From Moraxella nonliquefaciens (GTDB taxonomy: Bacteria > Pseudomonadota > Gammaproteobacteria > Pseudomonadales > Moraxellaceae), in the NCBI RefSeq assembly GCF_001679005.1, contig NZ_LXTW01000006.1, positions 1 through 64,000 on the forward strand: a stretch of DNA of 64,000 nt, written 5' to 3'. Shown one piece after another: positions 44,712-53,352 of this stretch. The notes under the pieces were generated by a model. The model was not told the DNA's origin and searched no databases. It saw only the letters and a list, made by a program, of their open reading frames with translations. The position numbers and the translations under genes are program-made. Every line of letters starts with the position of its first letter. Positions within the stretch are counted from its first letter, which is position 1.

Positions 44712-45833
44712 ATGCCTGCCCTACGAGACGACATTGACCCACAAGGACTTTTGGAGTATTCGGTGGTCTACACTGACCGAACATTAAACCACATGTCCGC
44801 CGAATTTCAAAATGTGATGAAAGAGTTATCCGCCACATTAAAGGGGCTTTATCATGCTGACAGCGTGGCCATCATCCCAGGTTCTGGCACATCAGGCATG
44901 GAAGCGGTCGCTCGCCAGCTTGCCACCGATAAAAATGTGGTGGTTGTACGAAATGGCTGGTTTAGCCATCGTTGGGTGCAGATTTTGGAACAGGGACGCA
45001 TCGCCAACACAACGCACGTTTTTAATGCCCAAATCCACGGTAGCCCTGCCACATTCTCCCCTGCCAATATTGATGAGGTTACCGCTTTTATTCGCCAAAA
45101 TCGCCCAAACGTGGTATTCGCTCCACACGTTGAGACCGCCTCTGGCATGATGTTATCAGATGGATATGTCAAAGCACTTGGGCAGGCGGTGCATGATGTG
45201 GGTGGGATTTTGGTGATTGACTGTATTGCATCAGGCTGTGTGTGGCTTGACATGAAAGCATTGGGCATTGATGTGTTGCTCTCTGCCCCACAAAAAGGCT
45301 TGTCTAGCACGCCTTGCTGCGGGCTTGTGATGATGTCTGGGCGTGCCATGGAGTTGGTACAAAGTAGCAATTCTACAAGTTTTGCCTTGGATTTAAAGGC
45401 GTGGGCAAATATCATGACCGCCTATGAAAATGGCGGACACGCCTATCATGCCACCATGCCCACAGACGGACTAAGACAGCTAAGAGACACCCTAAATGAG
45501 TGCCAAGCGATGGGATTTGATAAGCTAAAATCCGCCCAAATAGAGCTAGGATGTGCTGTTTTGCAAGTGCTAAACGATAAGGGCATCATCAGCGTGGCGG
45601 ACAAAGACAGTCAAGCGATGGGTGTCATCGTCTGCCATGCTCCCAATGATGACATACACAAAGGGGTGGCATTCGCCAAAGTCGGTGTGCAAATTGCAGG
45701 AGGCGTACCGTTACAGGTGGGCGAACCATCTGACTATAAGAGTTTTAGGATTGGGTTATTTGGGCTTGATAAATTAAGTGATGTATCAGGCACGGTGGCA
45801 CGATTTAGACAAGCGTGTGATAAGATTTTTTGA
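44712..45833 (+). CDS. Class V PLP-dependent aminotransferase (alanine-glyoxylate/serine-pyruvate type)
   Basis: A 373-residue fold-type I PLP enzyme. The N-terminal GSGTSGMEAVARQL glycine loop, the HVETASGMMLSDGYV segment, the Asp of VIDCIASGCVWLDM and the Schiff-base Lys in LSAPQKGLSSTPCCGLV are visible. The C-terminal part has AGGVPLQ and FRIGLFG as in alanine-glyoxylate aminotransferases. Substrate specificity cannot be read from the sequence. It converges with rlmA, the stops being 3 bp apart. Confidence 0.88.
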   Translation: MPALRDDIDPQGLLEYSVVYTDRTLNHMSAEFQNVMKELSATLKGLYHADSVAIIPGSGTSGMEAVARQLATDKNVVVVRNGWFSHRWVQILEQGRIANTTHVFNAQIHGSPATFSPANIDEVTAFIRQNRPNVVFAPHVETASGMMLSDGYVKALGQAVHDVGGILVIDCIASGCVWLDMKALGIDVLLSAPQKGLSSTPCCGLVMMSGRAMELVQSSNSTSFALDLKAWANIMTAYENGGHAYHATMPTDGLRQLRDTLNECQAMGFDKLKSAQIELGCAVLQVLNDKGIISVADKDSQAMGVIVCHAPNDDIHKGVAFAKVGVQIAGGVPLQVGEPSDYKSFRIGLFGLDKLSDVSGTVARFRQACDKIF

Positions 45834-45836
45834 GTA

Positions 45837-46652
45837 TTAAATCAACTTTCTAAACAGATAAACACAAAAACTTGCCATCATCTCAAAACTCTTTTGTGCC
45901 TTTAACGCTGTTTTTCGGTCAAGTTTGGCTTTGTAGGTGTAGGGGGTCATGTCTATCAAATCACTCAGACTTTGACTATTAAGAGATAAATCTGTGTCTA
46001 TTTGCCACTGATTTATCAGCTCAAACTCTGGGGCAAGCTCATCTATGACTTTGGTAGGGTTGTGCACATTAACGGTCTCAAAAAGCCACTCACGCATGGT
46101 GTATAAGTGCATCGGAGCTGGCACAGCCACAAGCAGATGACCATCTGATTTTAACACTCTTAGCATTTGTGTCTTTGGCAAAGGGGCAAATAGACTGGTG
46201 CAAATATCCATAGAGCCATCCGCCACAGGTAATAATGCCCCTGTACCAACTACCCAAATAAGATTATTAGCGATTTTAGTGTTCTTGTAAGTTTTGGATG
46301 CTGTGATGATGGCAGTTTTGGCGATGTCTAATCCGATGACGTGGGCGGTGCGTGCCATACAAGCGGTATAATAACCCTCACCACAACCGATGTCTAACAC
46401 CGATGTTGGGGCAAACTCGTCAATCACTTGCCCGACCTTATCCCTTAATGGTTCATAAAATCCGCCTGCCAAAAACCGCCTGCGAGCCTGTACCGATATA
46501 TTGGTATCGCCTGCGGTGTGGCTGTTTTTGTGCTGAACCACGTGTAGGTTAATATAGCCGTCCTTGCTCACATCATAGCTGTGGCGGTTTTGGCAAGTGT
46601 AAGTTTTGCCTTGTAAGTTTAAGTCGGTGTGGCAAATGGGGCAGATGAGCAT
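45837..46652 (-). CDS. rlmA: 23S rRNA (guanine-N1)-methyltransferase RlmA
   Basis: RlmA methylates G745 of 23S rRNA in Gram-negatives. The 271-residue protein has the N-terminal zinc finger (CPICHTDLNLQGKTYTCQNRHSYD) diagnostic of this family, KDGYINLH, the SAM motif VLDIGCGEGYYTACM, and a C-terminal YTYKAKLDRK substrate region. An in-frame TTG exists at 46658; the ATG at 46652 is preferred. It lies 9 bp downstream of an XRE regulator gene on the same strand. Confidence 0.93.
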   Translation of the reverse strand: MLICPICHTDLNLQGKTYTCQNRHSYDVSKDGYINLHVVQHKNSHTAGDTNISVQARRRFLAGGFYEPLRDKVGQVIDEFAPTSVLDIGCGEGYYTACMARTAHVIGLDIAKTAIITASKTYKNTKIANNLIWVVGTGALLPVADGSMDICTSLFAPLPKTQMLRVLKSDGHLLVAVPAPMHLYTMREWLFETVNVHNPTKVIDELAPEFELINQWQIDTDLSLNSQSLSDLIDMTPYTYKAKLDRKTALKAQKSFEMMASFCVYLFRKLI

Positions 46653-46661
46653 GAGCAAGTC

Positions 46662-47024
46662 TTATTTTTCTAAAAGTTTTCTTAATAATTCAATTTCTTT
46701 GTCTTTTTGGGCAAGCAATTCATCTTTATGGGCAATGATAAGTTCTAATTTTTCTATTTCATACTGATTACCATAACATTTATTTGCATAATTTCCGTTA
46801 TTATCGCCAAATAGTACATTTAAATCCTTTCCTTGTTTTAATAAATCTACAATGTCAATATTAAATACATTGGCAATTTGTTGCAAATGTTCAACATTTA
46901 ATTTACTTTCGCCCCTTTCTAGTTTGGCATATCCGTTTTTGGACATTTGCAATTTTTCTGCCATTTGTTCTTGGGTAAGATGATGTTCTTTTCTAAGATT
47001 GGCAAAGTTTTTGGCGATGTCCAT
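46662..47024 (-). CDS. XRE-family transcriptional regulator
   Basis: A 120-residue regulator with an N-terminal Cro/CI-type helix-turn-helix (residues 10-60: HLTQEQMAEKLQMSKNGYAKLERGESK ... LQQIANVFNIDIVDLL) and a C-terminal coiled coil (IEKLELIIAHKDELLAQKDKEIELLRKLL), a layout seen in dimeric repressors. It is divergent from the GTPase operon, with 137 bp between the start codons, and 9 bp upstream of rlmA. It may control the divergent operon; this is inferred from position only. AT-rich. Confidence 0.88.
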   Translation of the reverse strand: MDIAKNFANLRKEHHLTQEQMAEKLQMSKNGYAKLERGESKLNVEHLQQIANVFNIDIVDLLKQGKDLNVLFGDNNGNYANKCYGNQYEIEKLELIIAHKDELLAQKDKEIELLRKLLEK

Positions 47025-47161
47025 AAGTTACCTTTTTGTGGGTTTTGTGATAAAAAGTGGGTGTGAAAAGTCGGGTTTGTTGGTGGATTTAATACACATT
47101 ACAACTTAGAATGATAACGCATTTTTGTATTTTTGGCAATTTATTTTTAAAGGATGGAATT

Positions 47162-47821
47162 ATGGTATTACCAGTATTGGCGTGGGGTGCGATTGCACTG
47201 GTGGGTGCGGTAGCAGGCGGAGCTTATACTTACAGCAAATGGTGGGACGGAAAGTCCATTGCGGTTTTGGGTGGGCGTGGCACAGGCAAAACCACTTTGC
47301 TTAATTATTTTGCTACCGAAGAAGTCATCACCACTTATGAACAAACTGACACTAAGCAACGCTATTCTGGCATGACGGTTAAAATAAATAATTTAACACT
47401 TAAAATTAAAGGAGGGTACGATATTGGCGGCTCATCTATCAATCACGGTACTTGGCGAGAGCAGATTGATAATTCTGATATTGTTTTTTATATTGTTGAT
47501 ATTAGCCGAGTGATTGGGCAAGCAAAAGATGAACAATATATAAATAATACCCTAAATGACATAGAAGCAATTGCAAATAAAGTAAGTAATCGCAAGGAAA
47601 AAATGCACATTATTATTTTGGCAACCCACGCCGATAAATGCTCTGCATTTCATAAAGATAAACAAGCCTTTGAAAAGAAAGTGGCACGCTCACAAGTGAT
47701 TGAAACCGCTGAAATTGCCTTCGGTGGTACGAATTATTGCAAGGTAATTATTGGCTCTTTAAAAGATACCACAGAAGCCGAAAAACTTGTCAAAAACATA
47801 TTGTCATCTATTAATAACTAA
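47162..47821 (+). CDS. Membrane-anchored small GTPase-like protein
   Basis: A 219-residue P-loop protein. An N-terminal membrane segment (VLAWGAIALVGAVAGGAYTYS) precedes a Ras-like domain: P-loop GRGTGKTT (near residue 38), a switch-region Thr, a Walker B-like GGYDIGGS, VFYIVDISRVIG, and ATHADK in place of NKxD. The ATG at 47162 with AAAGGATGGAATT upstream fits better than the in-frame 47111. It is the first of three AT-rich genes on the plus strand (12 bp and 72 bp gaps). I do not recognise the system; relatives might include virus-defence or envelope-stress GTPases. Confidence 0.7.
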   Translation: MVLPVLAWGAIALVGAVAGGAYTYSKWWDGKSIAVLGGRGTGKTTLLNYFATEEVITTYEQTDTKQRYSGMTVKINNLTLKIKGGYDIGGSSINHGTWREQIDNSDIVFYIVDISRVIGQAKDEQYINNTLNDIEAIANKVSNRKEKMHIIILATHADKCSAFHKDKQAFEKKVARSQVIETAEIAFGGTNYCKVIIGSLKDTTEAEKLVKNILSSINN

Positions 47822-47833
47822 TGGGAGAATGTA

Positions 47834-48511
47834 ATGTCAAAATTTAGTCCTTTTTATATTTATACCCAATCTTTGGACAATACTTCCCAAGATTTGATGT
47901 ATAAAATCTCACAAGACAGCACCATTAAGGCTGAACAAATCACAGATTTACCAACAGCTCAATCAATTATGCAAGACATAAATGATGTTGCCACAGACAT
48001 TAATCTAAAAAATTTACTTGCAAATAACAAAATTATTGAAAAAATAAAGCAACATTCACCAATTTCAGAAAAGACATTGCCGCCTATCTTTATTAAAAAG
48101 AATCAAGTTGTCATTAAATTAAAAACAAAAGATGTTGATAATCTTAACCGACATTCTCCTATCTTGATTTTTTTTACCCTACCTCACGATAAAAACTATA
48201 AAGGGTGTGTAAAATATATTTCAAATGGGCTGGTTGAATTTTGCAAAATTACAGACAGACACCCAAATGATGGGATTTTAAAGTTCATTGAATTTCTACC
48301 CTTAGATGATTTAATTTCTAGCGGTGGCAATTTTTTGTCAAAAAAAATAACCAAGATGGCAATCGTGGTACTTATCGCCACTATCATTTTGATTATTTTA
48401 AAAAATTGTATTTCCCCCACTCCCAACTCCACACAAGAGATTGATTCATCAACACAAGAGATTGATTCATCAAGGGCAAATTACAATTCGCCCCTACCTC
48501 CCGAAAAATAA
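47834..48511 (+). CDS. Tail-anchored membrane protein, unknown function
   Basis: A 225-residue protein with no family recognised. Residues 1-170 form a soluble part with alternating beta and helical stretches (SPILIFFTLPHDKNYKGCVKYISNGLVEFCKI). A single membrane segment (KMAIVVLIATIILIILKNCI) lies near residues 176-195. A short polar tail with a duplicated TQEIDSS unit follows. Its start has GGGAGA upstream, 12 bp after the GTPase stop. It may position the GTPase or the next protein at the membrane. Confidence 0.65.
   Translation: MSKFSPFYIYTQSLDNTSQDLMYKISQDSTIKAEQITDLPTAQSIMQDINDVATDINLKNLLANNKIIEKIKQHSPISEKTLPPIFIKKNQVVIKLKTKDVDNLNRHSPILIFFTLPHDKNYKGCVKYISNGLVEFCKITDRHPNDGILKFIEFLPLDDLISSGGNFLSKKITKMAIVVLIATIILIILKNCISPTPNSTQEIDSSTQEIDSSRANYNSPLPPEK
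48431..48472 (+). repeat. Two tandem 21-bp repeats in the tail of the membrane-protein gene
   Basis: The 21-bp unit acacaagagattgattcatc-a occurs exactly twice (48431-48451, 48452-48472), in frame, encoding a duplicated TQEIDSS heptapeptide after the membrane segment. Confidence 0.95.
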
Positions 48512-48583
48512 TTATAGAATAATCAATAAGTTAACATTTTAAGTTGAGAGTGAGATATTTCTTAATTTATCAAGGAATTAAAT

Positions 48584-49360
48584 ATGTTTTATCATGATTT
48601 AGATGATTTACCAGCCCAATATCCAGAGCATTTAATTTTAATTGACGAAAGCCAGTTTAATGAATTAAAGCAAGATAAAAAAAATAGTGGTTTTTTGCTT
48701 GCAAAGGACAAGCATTATTTGATTGTCCCAAGCATTCAAGAGGCACAAAACCACCCTATAACCAAAGAATTGATAAATCAAAATAATTTAAAGCCAAATA
48801 CGCTACTTCTATTGAATGAAAATGAAGGAGCGAAACGCTATTTGCCTTACGATGTGCTTATAGAAAAAAGTCTTGAATTTCAAATGCTCCAATTTACAGA
48901 GCTTTGTCAGCATTTGGGGGCAAAAAAAGTGGAGCTTATTTATGAAGCAAGTTCCAATGAAAAGTCCAAGACTTCTGCCGAAGCGAGTGCTACGATTAAG
49001 AGTGCAAATATGGGTGCGGGAGCAAGCCATCAAAACGAATCATTAAATAATGCAAAGACAAGAAAATCAAGTACTTTTGATGGCAAACATATAGACCTTA
49101 CTAAGGCAGAAGAGTTGATGAAAACGGGCATTTTTGATGGTAATAATCCAGTAATTGCTTTTTATAATACCGCTAGAAACCAAACCAATAAAATGCAAAC
49201 ACAACATATTGAATTTTCTGCCAGTCAAAAACTGACCAAGCAGCTAAAAGCATTTGCCAATGCCGATGTGCCATTTTTAAAAACAATTGCCAATGCTGAA
49301 TTTGAAAGAGAAGTTGAGCAAGTGCAATCTTGGAGGGTGGCTTATAAGGTTGAATTTTAA
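48584..49360 (+). CDS. Soluble protein of unknown family, third gene of the GTPase operon
   Basis: A 258-residue protein that I cannot assign. The N-terminal half (YHDLDDLPAQYPEHLILIDESQ, LLLNENEGAKRYLPYDVL) looks alpha/beta. A Ser/Asn/Ala-rich low-complexity region (residues about 125-160) follows, then a helical C-terminus (HIEFSASQKLTKQLKAFANADVPFLKTIANAEF). No signal peptide or membrane segment. AAGGAATTAAAT precedes the ATG. It lies 72 bp after the tail-anchored gene and a terminator follows, closing the operon. Confidence 0.65.
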   Translation: MFYHDLDDLPAQYPEHLILIDESQFNELKQDKKNSGFLLAKDKHYLIVPSIQEAQNHPITKELINQNNLKPNTLLLLNENEGAKRYLPYDVLIEKSLEFQMLQFTELCQHLGAKKVELIYEASSNEKSKTSAEASATIKSANMGAGASHQNESLNNAKTRKSSTFDGKHIDLTKAEELMKTGIFDGNNPVIAFYNTARNQTNKMQTQHIEFSASQKLTKQLKAFANADVPFLKTIANAEFEREVEQVQSWRVAYKVEF

Positions 49361-49373
49361 ATGGTTTTAAGAT

Positions 49374-49399
49374 AAAAGCATATTATAAATATGCTTTTT
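49374..49399. terminator. Hairpin terminator between the GTPase operon and prfC
   Basis: AAAAGCATATT and AATATGCTTTT form an 11 bp stem with an ATA loop, followed by TTA on the plus strand; A/T tracts on both sides allow use from either strand. It lies 14 bases after the operon's last stop and 20 bases after the prfC stop on the minus strand. Confidence 0.8.
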
Positions 49400-49418
49400 A
49401 CTGTTTATTACGCCAAAA

Positions 49419-51005
49419 TCAATGCTCCCTCGTACTTCTAAACTCCACCTCAGGATACCGCTCCTGCATGAGTTGTAAATTGACACGACTGGGGGCAAGA
49501 TAAGTCAGATAACCACCACCGTCTACCGACAGCTGGTCGTGGGCTTTTTTCTTAAATTTTTCAAAAGCGACCTTATCATCAGAGTAAACCCATCGCACCG
49601 TTGCAATGCTAATCGGTTCAAAGGTGCATTGTACTTTATATTCTTCTAATAATCTGTGTGCCACCACCTCAAATTGTAGCACGCCCACCGCCCCCAAAAT
49701 CAAATCGTTGTTGATTTGGGGCATAAATACCTGAGTTGCCCCTTCTTCGGAAAGTTGTTGCAAGCCCTTTTGTAATTGCTTGGATTTCATCGGGTCTTTT
49801 AGCACCACACGGCGAAATAGTTCAGGGGCAAAGTGCGGGATGCCTGTAAAATTCAAAGTCTCGCCACTCGTGAAACTATCGCCAATTTGTATCGTGCCAT
49901 GATTGTGCAGACCGATGATATCACCAGCATACGCCTCATCTAGCGTCTCACGGTCGCCTGCCAAAAACATGAGAGCGTCCGACACTCGCACTTCTTTGCC
50001 AAGACGCACATGGTTCATTTTCATGCCACGCTCGTATTTGCCCGAACACACTCGCATAAAGGCGACACGGTCTCGGTGCTTAGGGTCCATGTTGGCTTGA
50101 ATTTTAAAGACAAAACCTGTAAAGGCAGGTTCGTCCGCTTTTACCGTCCGCTCTATTGCCACATGGTCTTTTGGGGGCGGTGCGTATTGGGTCAGCACGT
50201 CCAAAATCATGTTTACGCCAAAGTTACCCAACGCCGTACCAAACAGCACAGGTGTTTGTCGCCCTGCCAAAAATTCACGCTCATCCCAATCTTCATACGC
50301 CATTTGGGCAAGTTCAATGTTTTCTATAAATTCATCCCACAAAATCTGCCCAAGCCTGTCCTTAATGTCAGCATGGTCATAGCCATCTTTACTCTCAATC
50401 TCTACAATTTGTGAACCAAAGCCTTTTTTATAAAAGTAAGTCTTGTTATCCACAAAACTATATACCCCCACAAAGTCCTGACCCATACCAATGGGATAAG
50501 CAAAAGGCACGCATTTGATTTTTAGGACACTTTCAATCTCATCAAGCAAGGCAAGCGGATTTTGAATCTCACGGTCAAGTTTATTGACAAATGAGATGAT
50601 GGGCGTATCACGCATGCGACACACCTCCATAAGCTTAATCGTCCGCTCCTCAACGCCCTTAGCACCGTCAATCACCATAAGGGCAGAGTCCACAGCGGTC
50701 AGCGTGCGGTAAGTATCTTCTGAAAAATCGGCGTGTCCTGGGGTATCTAGCAGATTAACCACATGATTTTTATAGGGAAATTGCATGACTGATGTCGTGA
50801 TAGAGATGCCACGCTCTTGCTCCATGCTCATCCAATCGGATGTGGCGTGGCGGTCGGCTTTGCGTCCACGCACCTCGCCTGCTACCTGAATTGCCTTGCC
50901 CCAAAGCAGTAGCTTTTCGGTCATGGTGGTTTTACCAGCGTCGGGGTGGCTGATGATGGCAAAAGTTCTGCGAGCCTTTATTTCATTGGTTAAATTGGTT
51001 GTCAT
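49419..51005 (-). CDS. prfC: Peptide chain release factor 3
   Basis: RF3 is a GTPase that recycles RF1/RF2 from the ribosome. The 528-residue protein has G1 SHPDAGKTTMTEKLL, the switch sequence GRKADRHATSDWMSMEQERGISITTSV, G3 DTPGHADFSEDTYRTL and G4 NKLDRE. The C-terminal domain matches RF3 (GATQVFMPQINNDLILGAVGVLQFEV). The ATG at 51005 with MTTNLTNEI as N-terminus fits the family; the frame is open to 51029. Confidence 0.96.
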   Translation of the reverse strand: MTTNLTNEIKARRTFAIISHPDAGKTTMTEKLLLWGKAIQVAGEVRGRKADRHATSDWMSMEQERGISITTSVMQFPYKNHVVNLLDTPGHADFSEDTYRTLTAVDSALMVIDGAKGVEERTIKLMEVCRMRDTPIISFVNKLDREIQNPLALLDEIESVLKIKCVPFAYPIGMGQDFVGVYSFVDNKTYFYKKGFGSQIVEIESKDGYDHADIKDRLGQILWDEFIENIELAQMAYEDWDEREFLAGRQTPVLFGTALGNFGVNMILDVLTQYAPPPKDHVAIERTVKADEPAFTGFVFKIQANMDPKHRDRVAFMRVCSGKYERGMKMNHVRLGKEVRVSDALMFLAGDRETLDEAYAGDIIGLHNHGTIQIGDSFTSGETLNFTGIPHFAPELFRRVVLKDPMKSKQLQKGLQQLSEEGATQVFMPQINNDLILGAVGVLQFEVVAHRLLEEYKVQCTFEPISIATVRWVYSDDKVAFEKFKKKAHDQLSVDGGGYLTYLAPSRVNLQLMQERYPEVEFRSTREH

Positions 51006-51107
51006 TGCTTGCCTTTTTGTATTATGCACACGTTTATGTACAAATATATTTTGAGTAAAATGGGATAAAATTTGGCATATTATATATCAAAACACACTTT
51101 CTTAACA

Positions 51108-51139
51108 CACAAAAAATAACCCCCATCTTGTGATGGGGG
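51108..51139 (-). terminator. Rho-independent terminator after rpoH
   Basis: CCCCCATC (51120-51127) and GATGGGGG (51132-51139) form an 8 bp GC-rich stem; the minus strand then reads TTATTTTTTGTG. It lies 80 bases past the rpoH stop. Confidence 0.9.
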
Positions 51140-51217
51140 CAAGGCATAATCTTTATGGGCAATTTAAACACACACCATCATAACCCACTGATGGACACCT
51201 AGATTCGCACCCAAACC

Positions 51218-52408
51218 TTAATCAAAGAGCATCTCATCAATGGTCATCGCCTCACGGATTTTGTCCATGGCATTTTTTTCAATCTGACGCACACGTTCAG
51301 CTGAAATGTTATAGACCGCTGCTAAATCGTGCAAGGTAGATTTTTGGTCAGCAAGCCAACGCTGCGTGATGATGTCCCGAGAACGCTCATCTAAGCCATC
51401 CATTGCTTCTTTTAGAGCAGTGGTTGTATTTTCTTCCCAGTCAGCATCTTCAACCATCTCAGCAGGATTAACCCCATCTTCTAAGAAAAGCTGGGGAGCA
51501 TAACGCCCATCTTCATCATCAGAATCTTGCAACTCAAAGGAGGCGTCATAACTGGTCAAACGTGATTCCATTTCTAGGACTTGCTTGACCGTAACGTTTA
51601 GGTCTTTGGCGATGGCTTCGGCCTCTTCTAAGCTAAGCTGATTGCTTGATTTTTTAAGGCTACGCAAGTTAAAAAACAGCTTACGATGTGCTTTGGTAGT
51701 GGCAACCTTGACAATACGCCAATTTTTGATGACAAATTCATGAATCTCCGCCTTAATCCAATGCACAGCAAAGCTCACAAGACGCACGCCCTTAGTGGGG
51801 TCAAAGCGTTTGACTGCTTTCATTAACCCCAAATTACCCTCTTGAATCAAATCCGCCTGCGACAGACCATAGCCTGAATAACTGCGTGCGATGTGTATCA
51901 CAAAACGCAAATGACTCATGACCAACAGGCGTGCCGCTTCTACGTCGCCATCTTGATAATACCGTTTAGCAAGCTCTCGCTCTTCATCTGGGGTTAAGAT
52001 GGGAATGTGATGCACAGTATTGATATATGCCCCCAAATTTACCCCAGGGGCGGTTAAATTGGTGGGCATGGCAGGCACCAAATCCTTGGTAGCAACCTCA
52101 TGGTGTGGCATGGCATTTAAAGCGTTATCTGTTTGATTGGCAAAGACGGGGGTAAGTGCTTCATTCTCATTTGGCTCATCTGTTTTATCTTCACCATCTA
52201 AATATCCATCCAGCTCATCATCAGGCTCATCAAAACCATCTAATCCATCCAACTCATCGGACAGCTCACCAGAGAAACCATCAAGTTCATCCATCTCATC
52301 ACTTAATTCATCTAACGTATCAGGTGCGTCAAAATCACGCCCATCGGCATAATCACCGCCATAATCGTCAAAGTCATCAAAAGTGTCATAATCATAATTT
52401 TTGGGCAT
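51218..52408 (-). CDS. rpoH: RNA polymerase sigma-32 factor RpoH with acidic N-terminal extension
   Basis: Heat-shock sigma factor. The C-terminal 285 residues are a full RpoH: region 2 (YSGYGLSQADLIQEGNLGLMKAVKRFDPTKGVRLVSFAVHWIKAEIHEFVIKN is the conserved stretch, about residues 180-232), the RpoH box region KAHRKLFFNLRSLKK, and region 4.2 YNISAERVRQIEK. Ahead of it are about 110 residues of Asp/Glu/Gly-rich repeats (DELDGFDEPDDELDGYLDG). The total of 396 residues is well over the usual 285. A shorter start at the Met before PTNLTAPGVNLGAYI is possible. The weak Shine-Dalgarno at 52408 leaves the true start open. Confidence 0.93.
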   Translation of the reverse strand: MPKNYDYDTFDDFDDYGGDYADGRDFDAPDTLDELSDEMDELDGFSGELSDELDGLDGFDEPDDELDGYLDGEDKTDEPNENEALTPVFANQTDNALNAMPHHEVATKDLVPAMPTNLTAPGVNLGAYINTVHHIPILTPDEERELAKRYYQDGDVEAARLLVMSHLRFVIHIARSYSGYGLSQADLIQEGNLGLMKAVKRFDPTKGVRLVSFAVHWIKAEIHEFVIKNWRIVKVATTKAHRKLFFNLRSLKKSSNQLSLEEAEAIAKDLNVTVKQVLEMESRLTSYDASFELQDSDDEDGRYAPQLFLEDGVNPAEMVEDADWEENTTTALKEAMDGLDERSRDIITQRWLADQKSTLHDLAAVYNISAERVRQIEKNAMDKIREAMTIDEMLFD

Positions 52409-52497
52409 GCTTTTTATCTACCAATTATCTACCAATGAATCATCAGTTTAAATATTGCCCCATTTTAAGCTGAAATCTACTCAAATGCTAGCGGTTT

Positions 52498-52863
52498 TTA
52501 CACCTTTTTGGTAATCAAAAAGTGAAAGATTGTATCTGTTTGTCCATACGTCCACGTCTTGACCGCCAGTTTGTTTTTATGGCAATAGGCCACAATGTCA
52601 GTTTGTGAATTTTTATCGGTGGCAAGCAAATACAAGGCTTGCCCCATCGCAACATGTTTTAAGGTAACTTTTGCTTTTAATAAAGGCATGGGACAAGACA
52701 GACGACGTGCATCAAAAAAATGACTGACACACATCACATCATCGGCATGTATCAAATGCTCACTTAGGGCAAAATACAAAGCATCACTCACGTTGGCATC
52801 ATCTGCCACATCAGCAGGGACAATGTCATTCATAAAATCAAAAACAGCAGATAAATCGGTCAT
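52498..52863 (-). CDS. TusA-like CPxP protein (second copy)
   Basis: A 121-residue protein. Residues about 45-121 form a TusA/SirA-like domain with the motif RRLSCPMPLLKAKVTLKHV and a putative sulfur-carrying Cys; the C-terminal half (LLATDKNSQTDIVAYCHKNK) also follows the family. An N-terminal 45-residue extension (SAVFDFMNDIVPADVADDANV) is not part of the fold. It lies 89 bp upstream of rpoH on the same strand, so cotranscription is possible. Function relative to the first TusA-like protein is unknown. Confidence 0.8.
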   Translation of the reverse strand: MTDLSAVFDFMNDIVPADVADDANVSDALYFALSEHLIHADDVMCVSHFFDARRLSCPMPLLKAKVTLKHVAMGQALYLLATDKNSQTDIVAYCHKNKLAVKTWTYGQTDTIFHFLITKKV

Positions 52864-53352
52864 GATAGTGGTTCAAGCGGTCAATGGCAATGGCTAAAAT
52901 GGTTCTTAAAATGGCTCTTAGAGCACTTTCATCATGGGGATAAATCAAAACTTTACAAGAGAGTTATCAAAGCAAATTTCCACTCGCCCCAATTTAAATG
53001 AATACAAGTTTAAATGAACGTAAGTGATGCGGTTTGTTTGTTTGTTATTTTTCATATTCTCTAAAAGCAAGCAGCTCTGATTGTTTGGGATTGAACTTTT
53101 AAAATCGCCCTACCGTTTAACAGACATTTTTCATGACAAAATGACAAATAAAACATAAATACATTTCAATTCAATAAAACCCATACGTTTACAAAAATAT
53201 TGATAAAAATAACGCAGACTCGCTAAAATTTTGACAAAATTTGACCAAAATTCTGATAAACTTGACATCTTAGTGATTTGCCAATCATTTAACATCTAAT
53301 TTAATAATTTGTTTTTTAATATCAATTTTTTAATATCAATAGAGGACAATTC
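52864..53352. other. 489 bp divergent spacer, no gene seen
   Basis: AT-rich intergenic region between two divergent genes. It contains a short (GTTT) run near 53031-53046 and two copies of TTTTTTAATATCAAT near 53313-53341, just before the ribosome-binding site AGAGGACA of the next gene. No RNA fold, operator or coding frame was recognised; it must hold both promoters. Confidence 0.5.

Noticed and set aside
53031..53046. Tetranucleotide (GTTT) run as a contingency repeat
   Set aside because: Only about four copies, not enough to be reliably unstable, and not placed in an obvious promoter or reading frame.
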